This document shows, piece by piece, positions 34,324 through 49,200 of a DNA stretch of 64,000 nt. The DNA is from Acestrorhynchus altus (lineage: Eukaryota > Chordata > Actinopteri > Characiformes > Acestrorhynchidae). The notes beneath the pieces were generated by a model. It ran no database searches. It saw nothing but the letters and a program-made list of their open reading frames with translations, and was not told where the DNA came from. Each line of letters starts with the position of its first letter. Position 1 is the first letter of the stretch. Both the position numbers and the translations under genes were made by a program. The stretch is taken from assembly GCA_034509495.1 (NCBI GenBank), contig CM067522.1, positions 7,184,916-7,248,915 of the forward strand, read 5' to 3'.

Positions 34324-37300
34324 TCAGTCTCCATCCTCTACTTCAGTGAAGATATCAGTGAGGAAGAAGGTGGATACTCTGGATGGTTCGTCTTCAGTGT
34401 TCTCACGGGATTTGGGAGAATCACGTATGGGTGCAGTGATGGGGGATGTGTTCAGCTTAATAAGAAAAGAACATAAAGAAAAGAAAAGACTGATTACTGA
34501 ATTGATGTGCATATAGGTGATAATTTATCTTCTGAGATTAAAAAAAAAACAAAAAAAACCCAACAAATTTTATTTTTTATTTTAATCCCAATATCCAAAC
34601 CCAGTTTTGAAGTGGCAATTACCCAACTCCATCAGGACTCTCCCAATCACATACCATATGATGCTCGGGACATGAGCCTTCTCTTTCATTCGAGTACCTA
34701 CAGTTAACTATCAAATTAATTTTCTTTTAGATTTGATTAGAAAATTTGGCCTGGTTATTTCATAATTATTTACACTTTCTGAAACATTAACATAATCCAG
34801 GGCTAACAGTGAAGGGCTGAGAGTGCTGTACTGTGGGATTGCAGATAGACCCTTCTTACAAAAGTATTCATACCCCTTGAACTTTTCCATATTTTGTCAC
34901 ATAACCACAAACATAAATACATTTCATTGGAATTTAATGTGAAAGACCAACACAAAATGGTATACAATTGTGAAGTGGAAAGTAAATTATACATGATTCA
35001 AAACATTTTTTACAAATAAAAACTGAAAAGTGTGGTGTACAAATGTATTCCTCCCCCTTGAGTCAACACTTTGAAGAACCACCTTTTGCTGCAATTACAG
35101 CTGCAAGTCTTTTAGGGTGTGTCTGCACCAGCTTTGCACAACTAGTCACTGAAATTTTTGCCCATTCTTCTTTGCAAAACAGCTCAAGCTCAGTCAGATT
35201 AGATGGAGAGCGTTTGTGAACAGCAGTTTTCAGATCTTGCCACAAATTCTCGATTGGGTTTAGGTCTGGACTTTGACTGGGCAGTTCTAACACATGGATA
35301 TGTTTTGTTTTAAAACCACTCCATTGTAGCCCTGGCTTTATGTTTAGGTTCGTTGTCTTGCTCCGCCCCAGTCTCAAGTCTTTTGCAGACTCCAACAGGT
35401 TTCCTTAAAAGATGGCTCTGTGTTTGGCTCCATCCATCTTCCCATCAACTCTGACCAACTTCCCTGTCCCTGCAGCCCCAGAGCATGATGTTGCCACCAC
35501 CATATTGGACAGTAGGGATGGTGTGTTCAGAGTGATGTTAATTCTCCGCCACACATTGTGTTTTGCATTTTGGCCAAAAAGTTAAATGTTGGTCTCATCT
35601 GACCAAAGCACCTTGTTCCACATGTTTGCTGTGTCCCCAACATGACTTCTGGCAAATTGCAAACAGGGCTTTTTATGGTTTTCTTTAAACAATGGCTTTC
35701 TTCTTGCCACTCTTCCATAAAGACCACATTGGTGCAGTGCACGACTAATAGTCGTCCTGTGGACAGATTCCCCCACCTGAGCTGTGGATCTCATTTCGTC
35801 CAGAGTCACCATGGGCCTCTTGGCTGCATCTCTGATCAGTGCTCTCCTTGTTCGTCCTGTAAGTTTAGGTGGACGGCCTTGTTTTGGTATGTTTACAGTT
35901 GTGCCATACTCTTTCCATTTCCGGATAATGGATTGAACAGTGCTAAGAAATCTTTTTATAGCCTAAGCCTGCTTTAAACTTCTCCACAACCTTATTCCTG
36001 ACCTGTCTGGTGTTTTCTTTGGACTTCATCATGCTGTTTACTCCCCAATATTCTCTTAACCAACCTCTGAGGCCGTCACAGAGCAGCTGTATTTGTACTG
36101 AGATTAGATTACACAGGCGGACTCTTTTTAGTCATTAGCAGTCATCAGGCAACTTCTGAATGCAATTGGCTGTACGCAGAGAAAAGGGGGATGAATACTT
36201 TTGCACACCACACTTTTCAGTTTTTATTTGTAAAAAATCTTTTGAATCATGTATAATTTTCTTTCCACTTCACAATTGTGTACCACATTGTGTTGGTCTT
36301 TCACAATAAATTCCAATGAAATATATTTATGTTTATGGTTGTAATGTGACAAAATATGGAAAAGTTCAAGGGGTATGAATACTTTTACTTACAAATATAA
36401 AAAATGTTTTCTAACCATTCATGTAACATAAAGCTGCACAAACACTGATTTTGGACCCTGAAACACAAGACAAATACAGGATTGAACTCAAATGAATCTA
36501 GTCTACTAGTTTACTTCTAGCTAATCAAATGTTTACCTGTTGCACAGTCATTGGTGGCGATTTGCAGGTGGAGGCACTAACTGGGGAGGAAGAGCCTGAA
36601 GTAAGGCCTGTTTCAGAAGCTGGAACTTCTATACGAGGCAGGATGACTTTTGGCCAGACAGGTGAGTGTTTTGGAGACTGAGGATCACTTGTTAGCAGCC
36701 CGACTGCTTTGTCCTCCGAGTTTGTTTCCTTTCTGGATGCTTTAGACGCATCTTCTGTTTGCTTCTTAGATGTTCTGTCAGACTCTTTCTTTTCTACAGC
36801 TGCTCTGCTGTGCTGCCGGTTTGGTGAGGTGGGCTGGTCATTTTTTGAGGAATCACTTTCATCTTTAGCTTGTGTCCTTTTTGTTACTTTAGGGGTGACC
36901 TTCAGCCTGACTGTTGAGAGAGTAGAGAGAGCAGCAACTGAAAACACTACACTGTTACCATTAGAAGACTGAAGCTGTTATTGTTGCTTTGTTCATCTGA
37001 AATGTAATCAGTAGTAGATGATTCAAAAAGCAGTTATATAATGTTTAACTGAATATACCAGTAGATTCAAGTCTATACATTAGAATTTTCCTGTTTGTGT
37101 GTTTTTATAATATTATCCCAATTTTATCTCCAAAATGCCAATAACCCAACCCCGTTAGGATTCTCCCCCGTCACATACAATGCTCCTGACACTAGGAGGG
37201 TGAAGACAAGCACATACCTCCCCCGACACATGTAAAACCAACCACAATGACACTGCGTCATTGCGTCGTTGCTAGGCAGCCAATGTGTTTGGAGGAAAGC

Positions 37301-40300
37301 ACCGGGTTCCCAGCTCCACCTGTGCCATCCAGCACTGCACTAGCTGTGATGCGGGGAGAGAGTGCAATCTACCCACCCAGAGAGAGTATGGCCTATTTTG
37401 GGCTCTCAGACTGCAGCTGCTGATGGCAAGCAGCATGACCTGGGATTCAAACCTGCGATCCTCAGACCATAGTGCCAGCAGACCGCTGACAGCCCCCATC
37501 TGGGTTAATGTCGGTGCCAAAAACAACTATATTGCAACCATCATCAATTCTAAATCATATAATAAAAAAAATGTAATTACTTATAAAATATACATAATAA
37601 ACAAATGTAGTATTCATTCAAGTTTAGAATATGCACTTTTAACACACACTGCTTGATTCAGTGAGTCATGAGTGAAAAACAATTATCCAGTTTTTGGGGG
37701 GAACAAACATTTCAGTAATGACTTACATTTTCTATTAATATATTCTTCACAGTTACTAATTTATTTTAACATTATGGAGCATTTTTACCTGAAAATAACA
37801 GCGTTATATTTGTGTGATGCTCCACTGAGTGTAATAAGCAGAATTGTACCTCAATACTTTTCCAGGCTCAGCTCTCCAGAAACACTATTTAACTTTGGTG
37901 CAAGTTATATTTTTGGTTGTTAGAAAGTATAAAATTGCTGCTACTCTATACTCTTCACTACCATTTCTGCACTGTTACTTTAGTGAAGTGAGCATGAAAA
38001 TGCTTGTGAGATCTATAGAACATTGTATAACCCGAGTCTATTTTTTGTAAAATCCTTTAATATTAGTTTTATCACTTTCGCCCACATATTTCTATCACTT
38101 TCAGTGATGAGTCTGTGTCTCTAAGATTGCCCAAAACCACAGACATGCATGTCATTTAGGGGTGGGTCATAGTGCAAATTACACTTCCCATCTGAAGGTG
38201 GAGCCCATAAATAAGAAAAGCTAATTCTTGCGCACAGCTGCTTTAACCTTTAGAGCCCTTGACCAGGTTTGTGGGATGTTTTCATAACTTGACCTACTTT
38301 CATTCCATAAAACATTCAAAAAGTATTTATAGGAGCCAGATTTTGTTATTTTCAGGAGATCGGAGACTACTTAAATACTTGGAACAATTTGACCATGTTT
38401 TGATAAAAAAATATACTTGTGCCTACATTTTTTCATTTATAAGAACAAAAAATCACTTTACATCTCAGAAATCCTGTTGGAAATCAGTCATCCAGAGTTT
38501 TGAGCTGAAAATGCAAGATTGCATGATTAGATTGATAGAAGTATTTTGAAGATACTTTTTGTATCAGTATTATACTTTCTCAGGAATTGAACGCTGTGTG
38601 AGCAAAAAAAAAAAAGAAAAGCTACCATTTCCTCTAAAACCCAATATCTGAGTTAGTGATGTCACTAGCCCCGCCCCCTCTCTGTGATCAGTCAGAGTCT
38701 GCAGGTTGAGCATGTGCATATTAATTCAGTGGGAAATGAGTGAATTTGAGCTGTTTTCCAAGCTGGATTACTCTCCTATAATTCATCACACAGTGACAAC
38801 AATGTTAAGATAAGGTTAGTATCTAATCTAATAATAATCTAATATTTTGTTCTGATACATATATTATGTCTGAAAATTACTCTGATCCTGAGTTATGAAA
38901 TCTAGAAAATGGCAGGCAAATGGGCCACAAAGTGCGGATCTAAACCTTTTCTTGTTGAAAGACAGAGATTCACAGACATTGTAAGCAGATTTAAGACTAG
39001 TTTTAAATTGCTTTCAGTAGTGTGCAGGACTTATGCATTTTCACATTAACCAAGGGTGAAATGAACACAAAGAAATCAGAGGACTCCCCCACCTCTCCGT
39101 CTGACCGGTGATTTCTTCATCTGTGAGACTGATGGTTCCTCAATGGACTCCTAGAAGACAGATTTGTAGAAAATCATAAATATTTTCATATTGAACAAAC
39201 AAACAAATAATACAAAAACACACACACAAGCTGTGAAACATACTTCATGTATCTTGGCAGTGGAAGTGCTTGCTTTTCCAGTATCCTTAGAGGCAGGCAG
39301 TTGGACTCCTCCACAGGTCTCCTCAGTCTCCTCTGAGGCTGCAGGCTGCGGTCTGGAACTTCAATAAGAATATGAATAAGAGAAAGAACAATAAATGCAC
39401 AATAAAGTCTTTAAGAAGAAGCTTCTGCTCCATAGAGACAAATGTCTCTTACATTGTTGAAGTCTTCTTCAGTCTTTCAAAGTCTTCAACTTCAGAAGAA
39501 ACCAAAGGTGAACCTTCTCTGGTCTTCAAGACGTCTTCTGCCTCCAATTTTGTTCCAGTCTGAACTGACTGCTTCATCCAAGCAGTTATATTTTGCTGAT
39601 GCATTCGGGAAGTAGTCTTTAAAGCACTGCCTTCTGATTCAGGTGCATCACTTTTTGAGGACTTTTTTTTCTTGACTGCTTGATTAATAAATGGAAACTT
39701 TACCAGTAGTTTGCCTTCTGAGACGATAAAACCAAAACAATATATAAAAATATATCCATTATGATGTAAAATGTTTACAGGACAAATAAAAGTTTTAATG
39801 ATGAATGTAAAACAACATTGCACCATTTCTGTGTACCTTTCTTCCTTGCTGGAGATTTCTTCTCTGCTGGTTTGGCCTCCTTCAGTACTGACATCCTCCT
39901 TGATGGAGCAGAAGGTGGACTGGAAGGTTCTGCTTGCAACTGCTGCAACAAATTCAAAGAATATATGCTGGCATGTCAAATAAATAAGAGATTATAACCT
40001 TTTAACACAATGAAATGGATCATAATAGTTTACTTCTAACATACTTAGAAACAACTGGACAAAAAGACAAAATAATTCATTCTATTCTGCACTTCATCTA
40101 GTACAGAGTGACAATCCATATATGGCCATGCAGACACACAATCACTCACATACACATTCCTTTACACAGCAGGGCAATTTGAAGTAGACAATTCATCTGA
40201 TATCCATGTTTTTTGGAATGTGGAAAGAAACCCACACAGACACGGGGAGAGCATGGAAACTCCACCCAGACAGGGCCTTAAACCCAAGACTGCTAACCAC

Positions 40301-40925
40301 CAAGCCACCAAGCCACCCATTCTAAAACCACTGTAAATGCTTAAACCTTTCAAGGACAGTCTCTTGTCCTACCTCACAAGCCATGCTTGAATCTTCTCCC
40401 CCTTCTTCAGATACTGGCACTATGGCATCAACCAAAACTACCCGAGAAACATCTTCAGTTTCTTCTTTAACCTCTTCCAGGTCCACAGGCAGGGAGTCAG
40501 TACTATGAAACAGAGCCCAAACAACATGTTCAAGACAAGTTACTTCAAAAAACAAGTTACCATCACTGAAAAAATGTTCTACAGTGCACTCTTTAGTTCT
40601 GCTAGTCTTTCATTATACAATGTAGTTCATGCAATAAATAATGGAGATCAGGAAATGAAGGATTCAGTTTTCTTACCACCTTGAGATCCTCACTGTGCAT
40701 GGGGTGATCTGTTTCTGTAAGCATTCTTCAACGGTCTCTGAGTCTGAGCTCTCTTTGGATTTGGGACCCGATTCTGTTACTGGGGCACTCAAGACATCTG
40801 CTTTCTGTTTCATTGACATTTTTGAGGAGTCAGTTTTGGCACGTGTTTTCTTCAGCTGTGGCTTCACCTGCTCAGTTTCCTACAGGAAACAAGCACTTAA
40901 TTGCATTTCAGTAAATTACAGTAAA

Positions 40926-40985
<60 letters not shown>

Positions 40986-43180
40986 TTTACTAAAACACCG
41001 AACTCCACAGCGTCCTGTGGTTTGTATTGATCACCAGCTTTGTGGCTATGAGAATAAACGTCGTCAGCTCCATTCATTCCACTGTGTCCTTTAATAACAA
41101 GACTCAAAATTACATTCTGGTTCATATTCAGTTCATGTAGTGAACTATGATGTTTACTATGAACGACTAGTGAATTATGGGAGATTGTAGTGCCCTCAAA
41201 ATCCACTTTACGACTCAGACACTCATTAGGGCCCTAAAATGTAAATAGGGATTTATTTGGGTCGCAGCCTAAATGTAAATTATGGATGCAGAATATACTG
41301 AATTCACATCAATTTCATGAAAAAAATTAGTATTAAACAAATTTGACCATTGACAATTTTTGTACTTCCATAATGTTACGGTGATGAAGTGCCTTACAAG
41401 TCTGCATTATTAAGCTTCAAGCAAATAGTGCTTACTATTCTTTTTCCACCCTGAAATGGAATGGGGATGGGTGGGTATTTTAGAATTTCAGATGTAAAGA
41501 TAGCTGTGCTATTTCTGTTGGTCATCTGGTAGTAGTTTATCAGTGGTCAGAGGATGCTGAGCACAGGATTCTTTGCCTGGATGTTTGGTTGGAGGCATTT
41601 TTCAGTCCAGCAATGACACAGTGTTTACAAACTCCAGCAACACTCTGTCTGATCCACTTACACCAGCACAACACATAGTAACGCACCGGCACCACATCAG
41701 TGACACTATAGTGCTGAGAACGTCCCACAACTGAAATAACGCATGCTATGTGGGGGTCCTGTTAAAGCAGAGAAACAGATGAACTGCAGTCTGCAGTGTT
41801 AGAAGTACAGAGTGTTCATAAGTGGATATAATAGGAAGTATAGACAGGAGGAATTGTATGTAATGAAGAAGGCATCTAATGTATATTTGAATAATATTGA
41901 AAATATATTTCTATTTCTCTAGGTGTAATTTTCAAATGTTCAGATAGAATTGTTCCAAGTATCAACTGTGCTGTTCCATTGCTGCTCTGTTATTATTGCA
42001 AGTATATACTTTTTTTCCCACTATTCTTTGACTGTAAGTGACTGTAGGCTTAATGGGCTAAACCTGCAGAAGAGCCCATACTGCTGTTGTGTGCTGGAAC
42101 CCACTGAATATTATGCATTTATAATTTTTCAGAAATTGTATATGTCCTCTGTAAGTACATAAACACTACCAAACCTAAAGTCACATGATAGATTATGAAG
42201 CAGCAATACTTCAGGGGGTGGTTTGGGAATGCCCACACCTGTATAAGTTGTGAGGTGTTCTCTTGTGAGTGAGGGTGAACACTGGCCAGCGTGCTCATGG
42301 TAACGTGATGCGAAGTCCATGTCACTAAGAAGTTAAACGTAGCAGGCATTGGTCAAATATGTGTTTAAGCAGACTTGGTGTGGAGTGTATTCTCATGGCA
42401 TGGGTTTGGATCCATGGTTCCACCTAAGCATGTCATTGACCAGTGCTACCTTTCATTGCTTGGTGACCATTTGCGGCCGTCCATGGACTTCATGTATCCC
42501 CTCAATGATGGGATATTTCAGCAGGATAATGCACCATGCCACCTGGCCCAAGTTGTTTAATGACATATTCCCAGTACACATGTGACACTGTGGGTCAAGA
42601 AATGTGAAATGCCCACACTTGCATCTGGCGAACACCATCATGCCTCGCTCAGACTCATGTCCAGTGTTCAACCTCACTCACAAGATAACATCTTCAAGGT
42701 GTGGACATTACCAAGCCATCTCCTAAGGAAATGCCACTGCATAAATCAGTTTACATACTGCCATCAAATGACTTTTTGCATGTCAATGTACACTGAACAG
42801 TAGCCCAGTGTGCATCCATAATCAGAAACATGAAAATGATAAAAACACCCCCTCACCTTTCCACACTTTTTAGAGTGAACATCTGCCCTTTTTGGAAGAC
42901 TGACTTCCTCCTCATCCTCCTCATGAGGACTGTTCCCTACAGGTATTAACCAGTCCTGGCTTAAATTATGTCCCATCTCCTCAGTGACAGGCACAAAGAC
43001 GTCAGTCAGCACCATGTGAGAAACATCTTCACAGCCCTCTTCAACCTCCTTTGAGTCCAGAGAGACGGAACTGAAGAAAAACACAAAATAAAAAAAAGAC
43101 TTTTAAACAACTACAATGTACCACATGATCTTGAACTCAAGGTGAAGCCAAATGGTTTAACAGACCCATAAATATGTTTA

Positions 43181-43249
<69 letters not shown>

Positions 43250-46200
43250 TGAATGAAGTTACACTTAAATAGCACTTTTCTAGATACCCAAGGACACTTT
43301 ATAATCAGGATTCTTCAGCCGTGTACAATCACACTCTGGCAGCCACTTCTTGCAGGTGTATGTTGGTTGAGTACAATCATTCACAGCGGACTCTCTAACT
43401 GTCGACTGTCCAACTGCAGGACTGCTTTGAGCACTTGGGGGAAAGTTCACCCAAAACAGAGTGCCAATCCACATCTGGGCCTACAGACATGCATTCACAC
43501 ATCAGGGCATATTGAAGTAGCCAATTCACCTGATATTGATACTTTTGGAATATGGGAGGAAACCAGTGCCCAGACAATCTATGCAGACATGGGGAGAACA
43601 TGGAAACTCCATTCAGATGGAGCCTTGGCTCCAAAATTTAGTGCTGGGATGTGAACATGCTAACCACCAAGCTACTGTTTTTCTTTATTAATTTCAATAA
43701 ACAAATTAATATACTCAGTGTTCCCAGACTTGCTCTGAAACTGCAGCACATCCAACAAAATTATGAATGTGAGGAACCAAATTAAGTCCTTTAAAATTTT
43801 AGCAGGACAGGTTTGAAGCATTCTACATTCTCTTACCATGAAGCTGTTGTCGTTATCAGACTTAAAGACACGCCTTCCTGGCTTGGTTGCACATTTGCTT
43901 CTTCATGAGGCATCTTTAAGGAAGTTTCTTTAATGCTGGAGCTTGAATCCAGACCATGTTTGACTGGAGTGTCTCCTGTGACACACCTGGTTGAGATGTC
44001 AGCCTCTGTTTTGAGCTCAGCTTCTTGGGGAGTTGAGATGGTCTGTGTGGAGTCTACCTGAGGGACTGCCAAGTCACACTGAGGCAGTTTGGGGGGGCAT
44101 TTCTTTCCAGATTTTTTACCCACCAGACAGGGCTTCACCTGAAGCTTGGCTTTTAAGATAAGAGGGGAAATGATTAGACAATGTACTGACAATTAAAGGG
44201 TGAATTGTGGCAAGAGCGTTGAGCTGGATTACATATACCAGAAGAAAAGCATTTCCTCACCTCTTCTTTTCACAGAGATGCTCTGCCGATTATCAAGAGC
44301 ATGTTTCGGACTTGAACCATTTGTCTTTTGTTCCTGTTGAAGAATATTTGGACTGTAATTTCTATAAAAACTATCAATAACAAAGAAAAAAAACATTTGT
44401 GCCCAGAGAAGAAGATATTTTACTGAATAGAAGTGAAGTAAAATAACTAGTTACACACAAAGGGCATCTTACTAGCTCTTAAACATCCCACCCCCTTTAG
44501 AAAGTTACTGTTGAGAATAAATTAATTCATGTAAATCAATAAGAATATTAATTTCAGTTTGACTGTCACCAATAATTAAAAACATTAAGTAACAATGTAA
44601 TAAAAACTGTTCATGCACAGCAGAACAACAGTAACTCCAGGCTTAATGGGGAAAGGTGACCTTCTTTGTAAGAGGAGTTTAAAAGGCAAAAATATAGCTT
44701 TCTAGATCAGTGGTGGAGGACACGGCTACTCACTGGAGCTGTACACTCCATTCTGACATCATCTTGCATCACATCAGAAGCAGGAACCAGATGAGAGTCC
44801 TGGGATTCTGAGCTGAAAGTAAAACACACAGTTGGCAGTAAGGACAATCAGCCTATAAGTTATTAAATGCAGGGAGAAAGAGAAAGGAGGAGAAGCAGGA
44901 AGAGAAGAATAAGAAAGAAGCAGGAGAAGAGGAAGTAGAAGGAGAATAAATATGAGTGGCACAAGGTGAAGAAGTAGAAGAAGAACAACAATGAGAAGAA
45001 CAAGAACTAAGAAAACATCAACAACAAGAATGACAATGAGAACAAGAACAATGAATAGAACAATAGGAACATCGATAACAACAATGAGAATGACAAGAAG
45101 AACCAAATTGAGAGGAAGAACAACAGCAGCAACAAGAAGGAGAAGCAGAAGTAGAATATGATTATTTACCATCTTGAGAGGCTTGTAGTGCAGAGTGTAA
45201 TCTGCTGCTGTTCCTCTAAATCTGTTCCTGAAACAGTGGCAAAATCCTGTGTAGCCTGAGCTGCTGTGCTTTGCTGAGATCCTGGCAGGATGGGCTGTGA
45301 GGAGTTTGGTTGATCAGTATTTGAAGATTCCTCTTTAACAGAGCTTTCCACCACGTGAGGTTCCTGAATGACAGAGGCACCATTATCTGAATATAGTTAA
45401 GTGGAGCATTTCGAAGCTGTTATTTTAGGGTAAAAGTGATACATAATTCTGCTTTTAAAGATTTTTAACACCATTATTTATATCCAAGCTTAGCTGTATT
45501 GACCACCAGTGCTGTCATCAGCAAAACAGCAGTCATAACATTATTTCAAGCAATTCTCACAATAAAATTTCATCTTGTAATTCAAAAGATTCGGGAACCA
45601 AAACAATTTGGTTTATGGACCAAATCGCCCCCAACAAAAAAAACGGGCTCAAGAGTAAAAAAAAAAAAAGGACTAAAAGTAATAACTCATAAAATGGACA
45701 CCAAATCTACCTTTGTTGTTAGCTCTTCATCTTCCTCTCCCATCTCCAAAACATGAACAATCACATCAGCCGACCACCTCTGAGAAACACCCTGGCCCTG
45801 CGGAGCTTCCTCGGAGTCTTGAGGCACGGTGGTGATGCTGAAGCAAAGTTAAAGAGAATGTTCAATGTGATCTCAAACTCCTGCTTTCAATGTGTTACGA
45901 GAGTCATTCTGTTCACTTACCGTTTCGTACCCCTAACAGGGAATGGTGTGCTCTGATGCCTGGGTGTCAAATCTTCAAGTGGAATCATTTCTGGAGCCTC
46001 TTTGCAGTCAGATTTCGATTCTGTATCTGGAGCATCTAACCTATCTTGATCTTCTTTTTCCAGCTTTGGAAAAACTTCACTGGCCTTGTCCTTCACTTGA
46101 GCCACAGTAGTTTGTTCAAGTGTTTCTTGTGCCAGGGTTGGTTGTGCTCCACCAGGCTCTGATTTTTGACAGAAAATTTTGTGACATTACCATTAATTAG

Positions 46201-49200
46201 TTATGGTGACCTTCAACTAGGGCCAGGAGATTTGGACAACAAAAATCATTTTTCGATATATTTTCGCTGAATTGTAACATACAATATATAACACGATATA
46301 TTATTTGAAAAATACAATGTGAAAAATTAGGACATCCTATGAAATTTTACTATATTTAAACAAATTAAAACTTGATATTAATGTAGAGCAGAGGAGAAGC
46401 TGAGAGCGGGGGTTGGAGCAGATTGAGGTAACAGAAAAAAGGTTATTTAAAAACTTTAAAACTCAATATAATAAATGATATCTCCTCAGCCCATATCCTG
46501 CTCAGTTTATATCCGGATTTTAAAATAAATATTGATGTATCGCTCAGCCCTACATTAAACTCTAACTGATATACCAACATTAACACTCAGGTTAATCCTT
46601 AGGGATTAGAAGTTGTAAGAAAATACTCATATCGAAGTATCGTGATATTTTGTTTTGAAATACTGTATCAATTCTTACAATTACAGAATTTAATTTCATT
46701 GATGGTATACATGTAAAGACGTATTTTTTTTATTTCTTAACTGATACCAGCAACACATATATGAATTTTAATGTAACATTTTTAGTAACATTGGTTTTAA
46801 TTTTCATTTATTTTTGGCAAATATAAATGACATGTAAAATACTAGCTGTTCAAAACTTCTATGCTGAAAACTTAAATGTAGTTAAAATACATTTATAATC
46901 ACATGCCTAATCAATCCCTAATAAATAATAATAATAGGGTCGCTATGTAATATGAAGGTTATAAATTAACATAAAAGGCACATCCTGGTCCTCTCCACTT
47001 ACCAGGTGCAGTCTTTTCCTCAAGCAGTGATGTTTCTTGATTTGATTCATCAGGTGGGCACAAGATACAGGACAACTCATTCTGTGTCATGTCCACACAC
47101 TCCATTTCATCCTGTCCAGTTTCCATAGACTGAGAGCCACTGGAACATCAAACCAAAGGCGATTGTGTCAAATGATTGTATAGACGACTCAGAGAATGAA
47201 CTATTGTTCCTTTAAGAAGAATCTATGACCACAGAGGAAGGGGTAACCTGAGAGACTCTGATGCAGGCTGGTCTGAAACCAGTGGTGCTGAAATCATCAC
47301 AGTCTCATTACTGGCTGAATCTGGGTAGGCCTCAGTGACTGGGATCTCATACAATGTCAAGATGAAGGTGGGTTCCTTCTGACCACAGCCATCTGGGAAG
47401 ATCAATTTCAAGAAAATGAATTCCCATTAATAGAAACAAAACAATTTTTATGACCATCATAGATACCTACTGACTACAAAGTGTAAATAAGCTCACCTTC
47501 ACTTGACTTGATGACTTTTGCAGGAGTATATATTTCCTGTCAACACAGAACAGGCAGTCAGTCATTCCGGACAGTCATGGACAAGCCTGTATGATCTAAA
47601 CTGGATATCATCACTGTCCAACGAAAACAAGTATGTCCAACTTTACAGGAGAAGGCAAAAATGCTTTTAACTCTCAATGGAAATGAATGTGAAATAAGAG
47701 CAAATATGAGTAATTTTAGAGCATTTCTATTGGTCTGTTCATCCGGAATTGTTTACATAGTATACAGAACAGCTACAGAGTTCAAACGATGCAGAGAAAT
47801 AAAAATGGAGATACATGCTGTTTTTCTTGGACAACAGCAATATGTGAACTGCTTCTGTTTAGGGCTGGGTGATATAACGTTGCTCACACGTATACACTAC
47901 GGAGGGGGCAAAAGACTTATAAAGGACAAATAATTACATCAAATGTCAGTATGTTTAAATATATTAAAATGATGGAAGAAGGATTTCATGTTTTTTTTTT
48001 TTCACACTGTAATCTTCACATCACATATCATATCGTATATCAGATACGATGTATTAGGGTATGGGTTTTTGTGCATATCGCCCAGACCTACTTCAGGTCT
48101 TTACTAACCTCAGAGTTACTCGTCATCTGCTCTGTGGTTTCCTGCTCTGCAGTCTTTGTGGGAAGAGGCCAGCTACATGAAGTATCCACCATCTGGAGGT
48201 CTTCTGCTACATGCGTGCAAGGTGGTCTCCTACTGGGGCATTGAAAGACCTGTTCTGAAGTGCTGATATACATCTGCTGACCTTCAGCTATTTAAACATC
48301 CACATTTCAATGAAAAGAATTCAGAATGCTATGAATAAAAAACAAACAGGTTTGGTTAATACAAACTGCAGTATGAGCTGCTGGTTTTGCAGCTATGCCT
48401 TTGCAATAGAGTGACAAGCAGAGATGGGTATTTTGGGTCCAGCAAATCAAAATCCGTTCCCATGCAGCTTACAACACCAGAGCTGCCCAGGCAGCTGGAA
48501 CAAAATTTTGGGGTGGATTTTGCCTAGCTGGACCTGAAATACCCATCTCTGGTGTCTACCGTATTTTCCGGACTATATGCCGCTACTTTTTTTCCACGCT
48601 TTAAACCATGCGGCTTATAATGAGGTGCAGCTTTTTCTTCTTACATATGATAATTTTCCAGGGTGCGGCTTATAGTCCGGTGCGGCTTCTAGTCCAGAAA
48701 ATACGGTAGTAACCTGATGACAATGCCTCAAAAGCTTCTTGTTTATCTTCTGATGATTTCAATCACTTGCTGATTAACTATATGGACAAAAGTACTGGGA
48801 CACCTGCTCATTTATTGTCCCGAAATGAATGCTACTGAAAAGAGTTTATCCGACTCTTGTTGGAGTAACTTCTGTTCATGTTCTATTTTTATATATTTTT
48901 TTCTGAAACTGTTCAAAATGTCTTAATGCTTAAGTATTACAGTTCACCATGCTGTTATGATCATGTAATCACATAATCCTATTTACAATTAATCATTTTT
49001 TATATAATTTCATCCCAATTTGGAAGGGCCAATTACCCAACCCCATTAGGGCTCTCCTAACACTGGAAGAAGACAAAAACGTGTGAAGTCAGTCACCAAT
49101 TATTTTCAACCAGCAACCAGCATCTACCCACATATTCTAAAGGTTATAAAAGAAAAAATCTGGAACATACTTGTTCACATCAAAAGTGCTGCCTGTTTGG

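Noticed and set aside
40695..41206. Two 96-codon frames over the CA repeat
   Set aside because: Both are produced by the microsatellite (His-Thr and Cys-Val runs); the true coding sequence here is the bdp1 exon 40879-40677.
44774..45172. 132-codon leucine/valine-rich frame on the minus strand
   Set aside because: It is a shadow of the GAA/AAC low-complexity tract and runs from a true bdp1 exon edge into intron.
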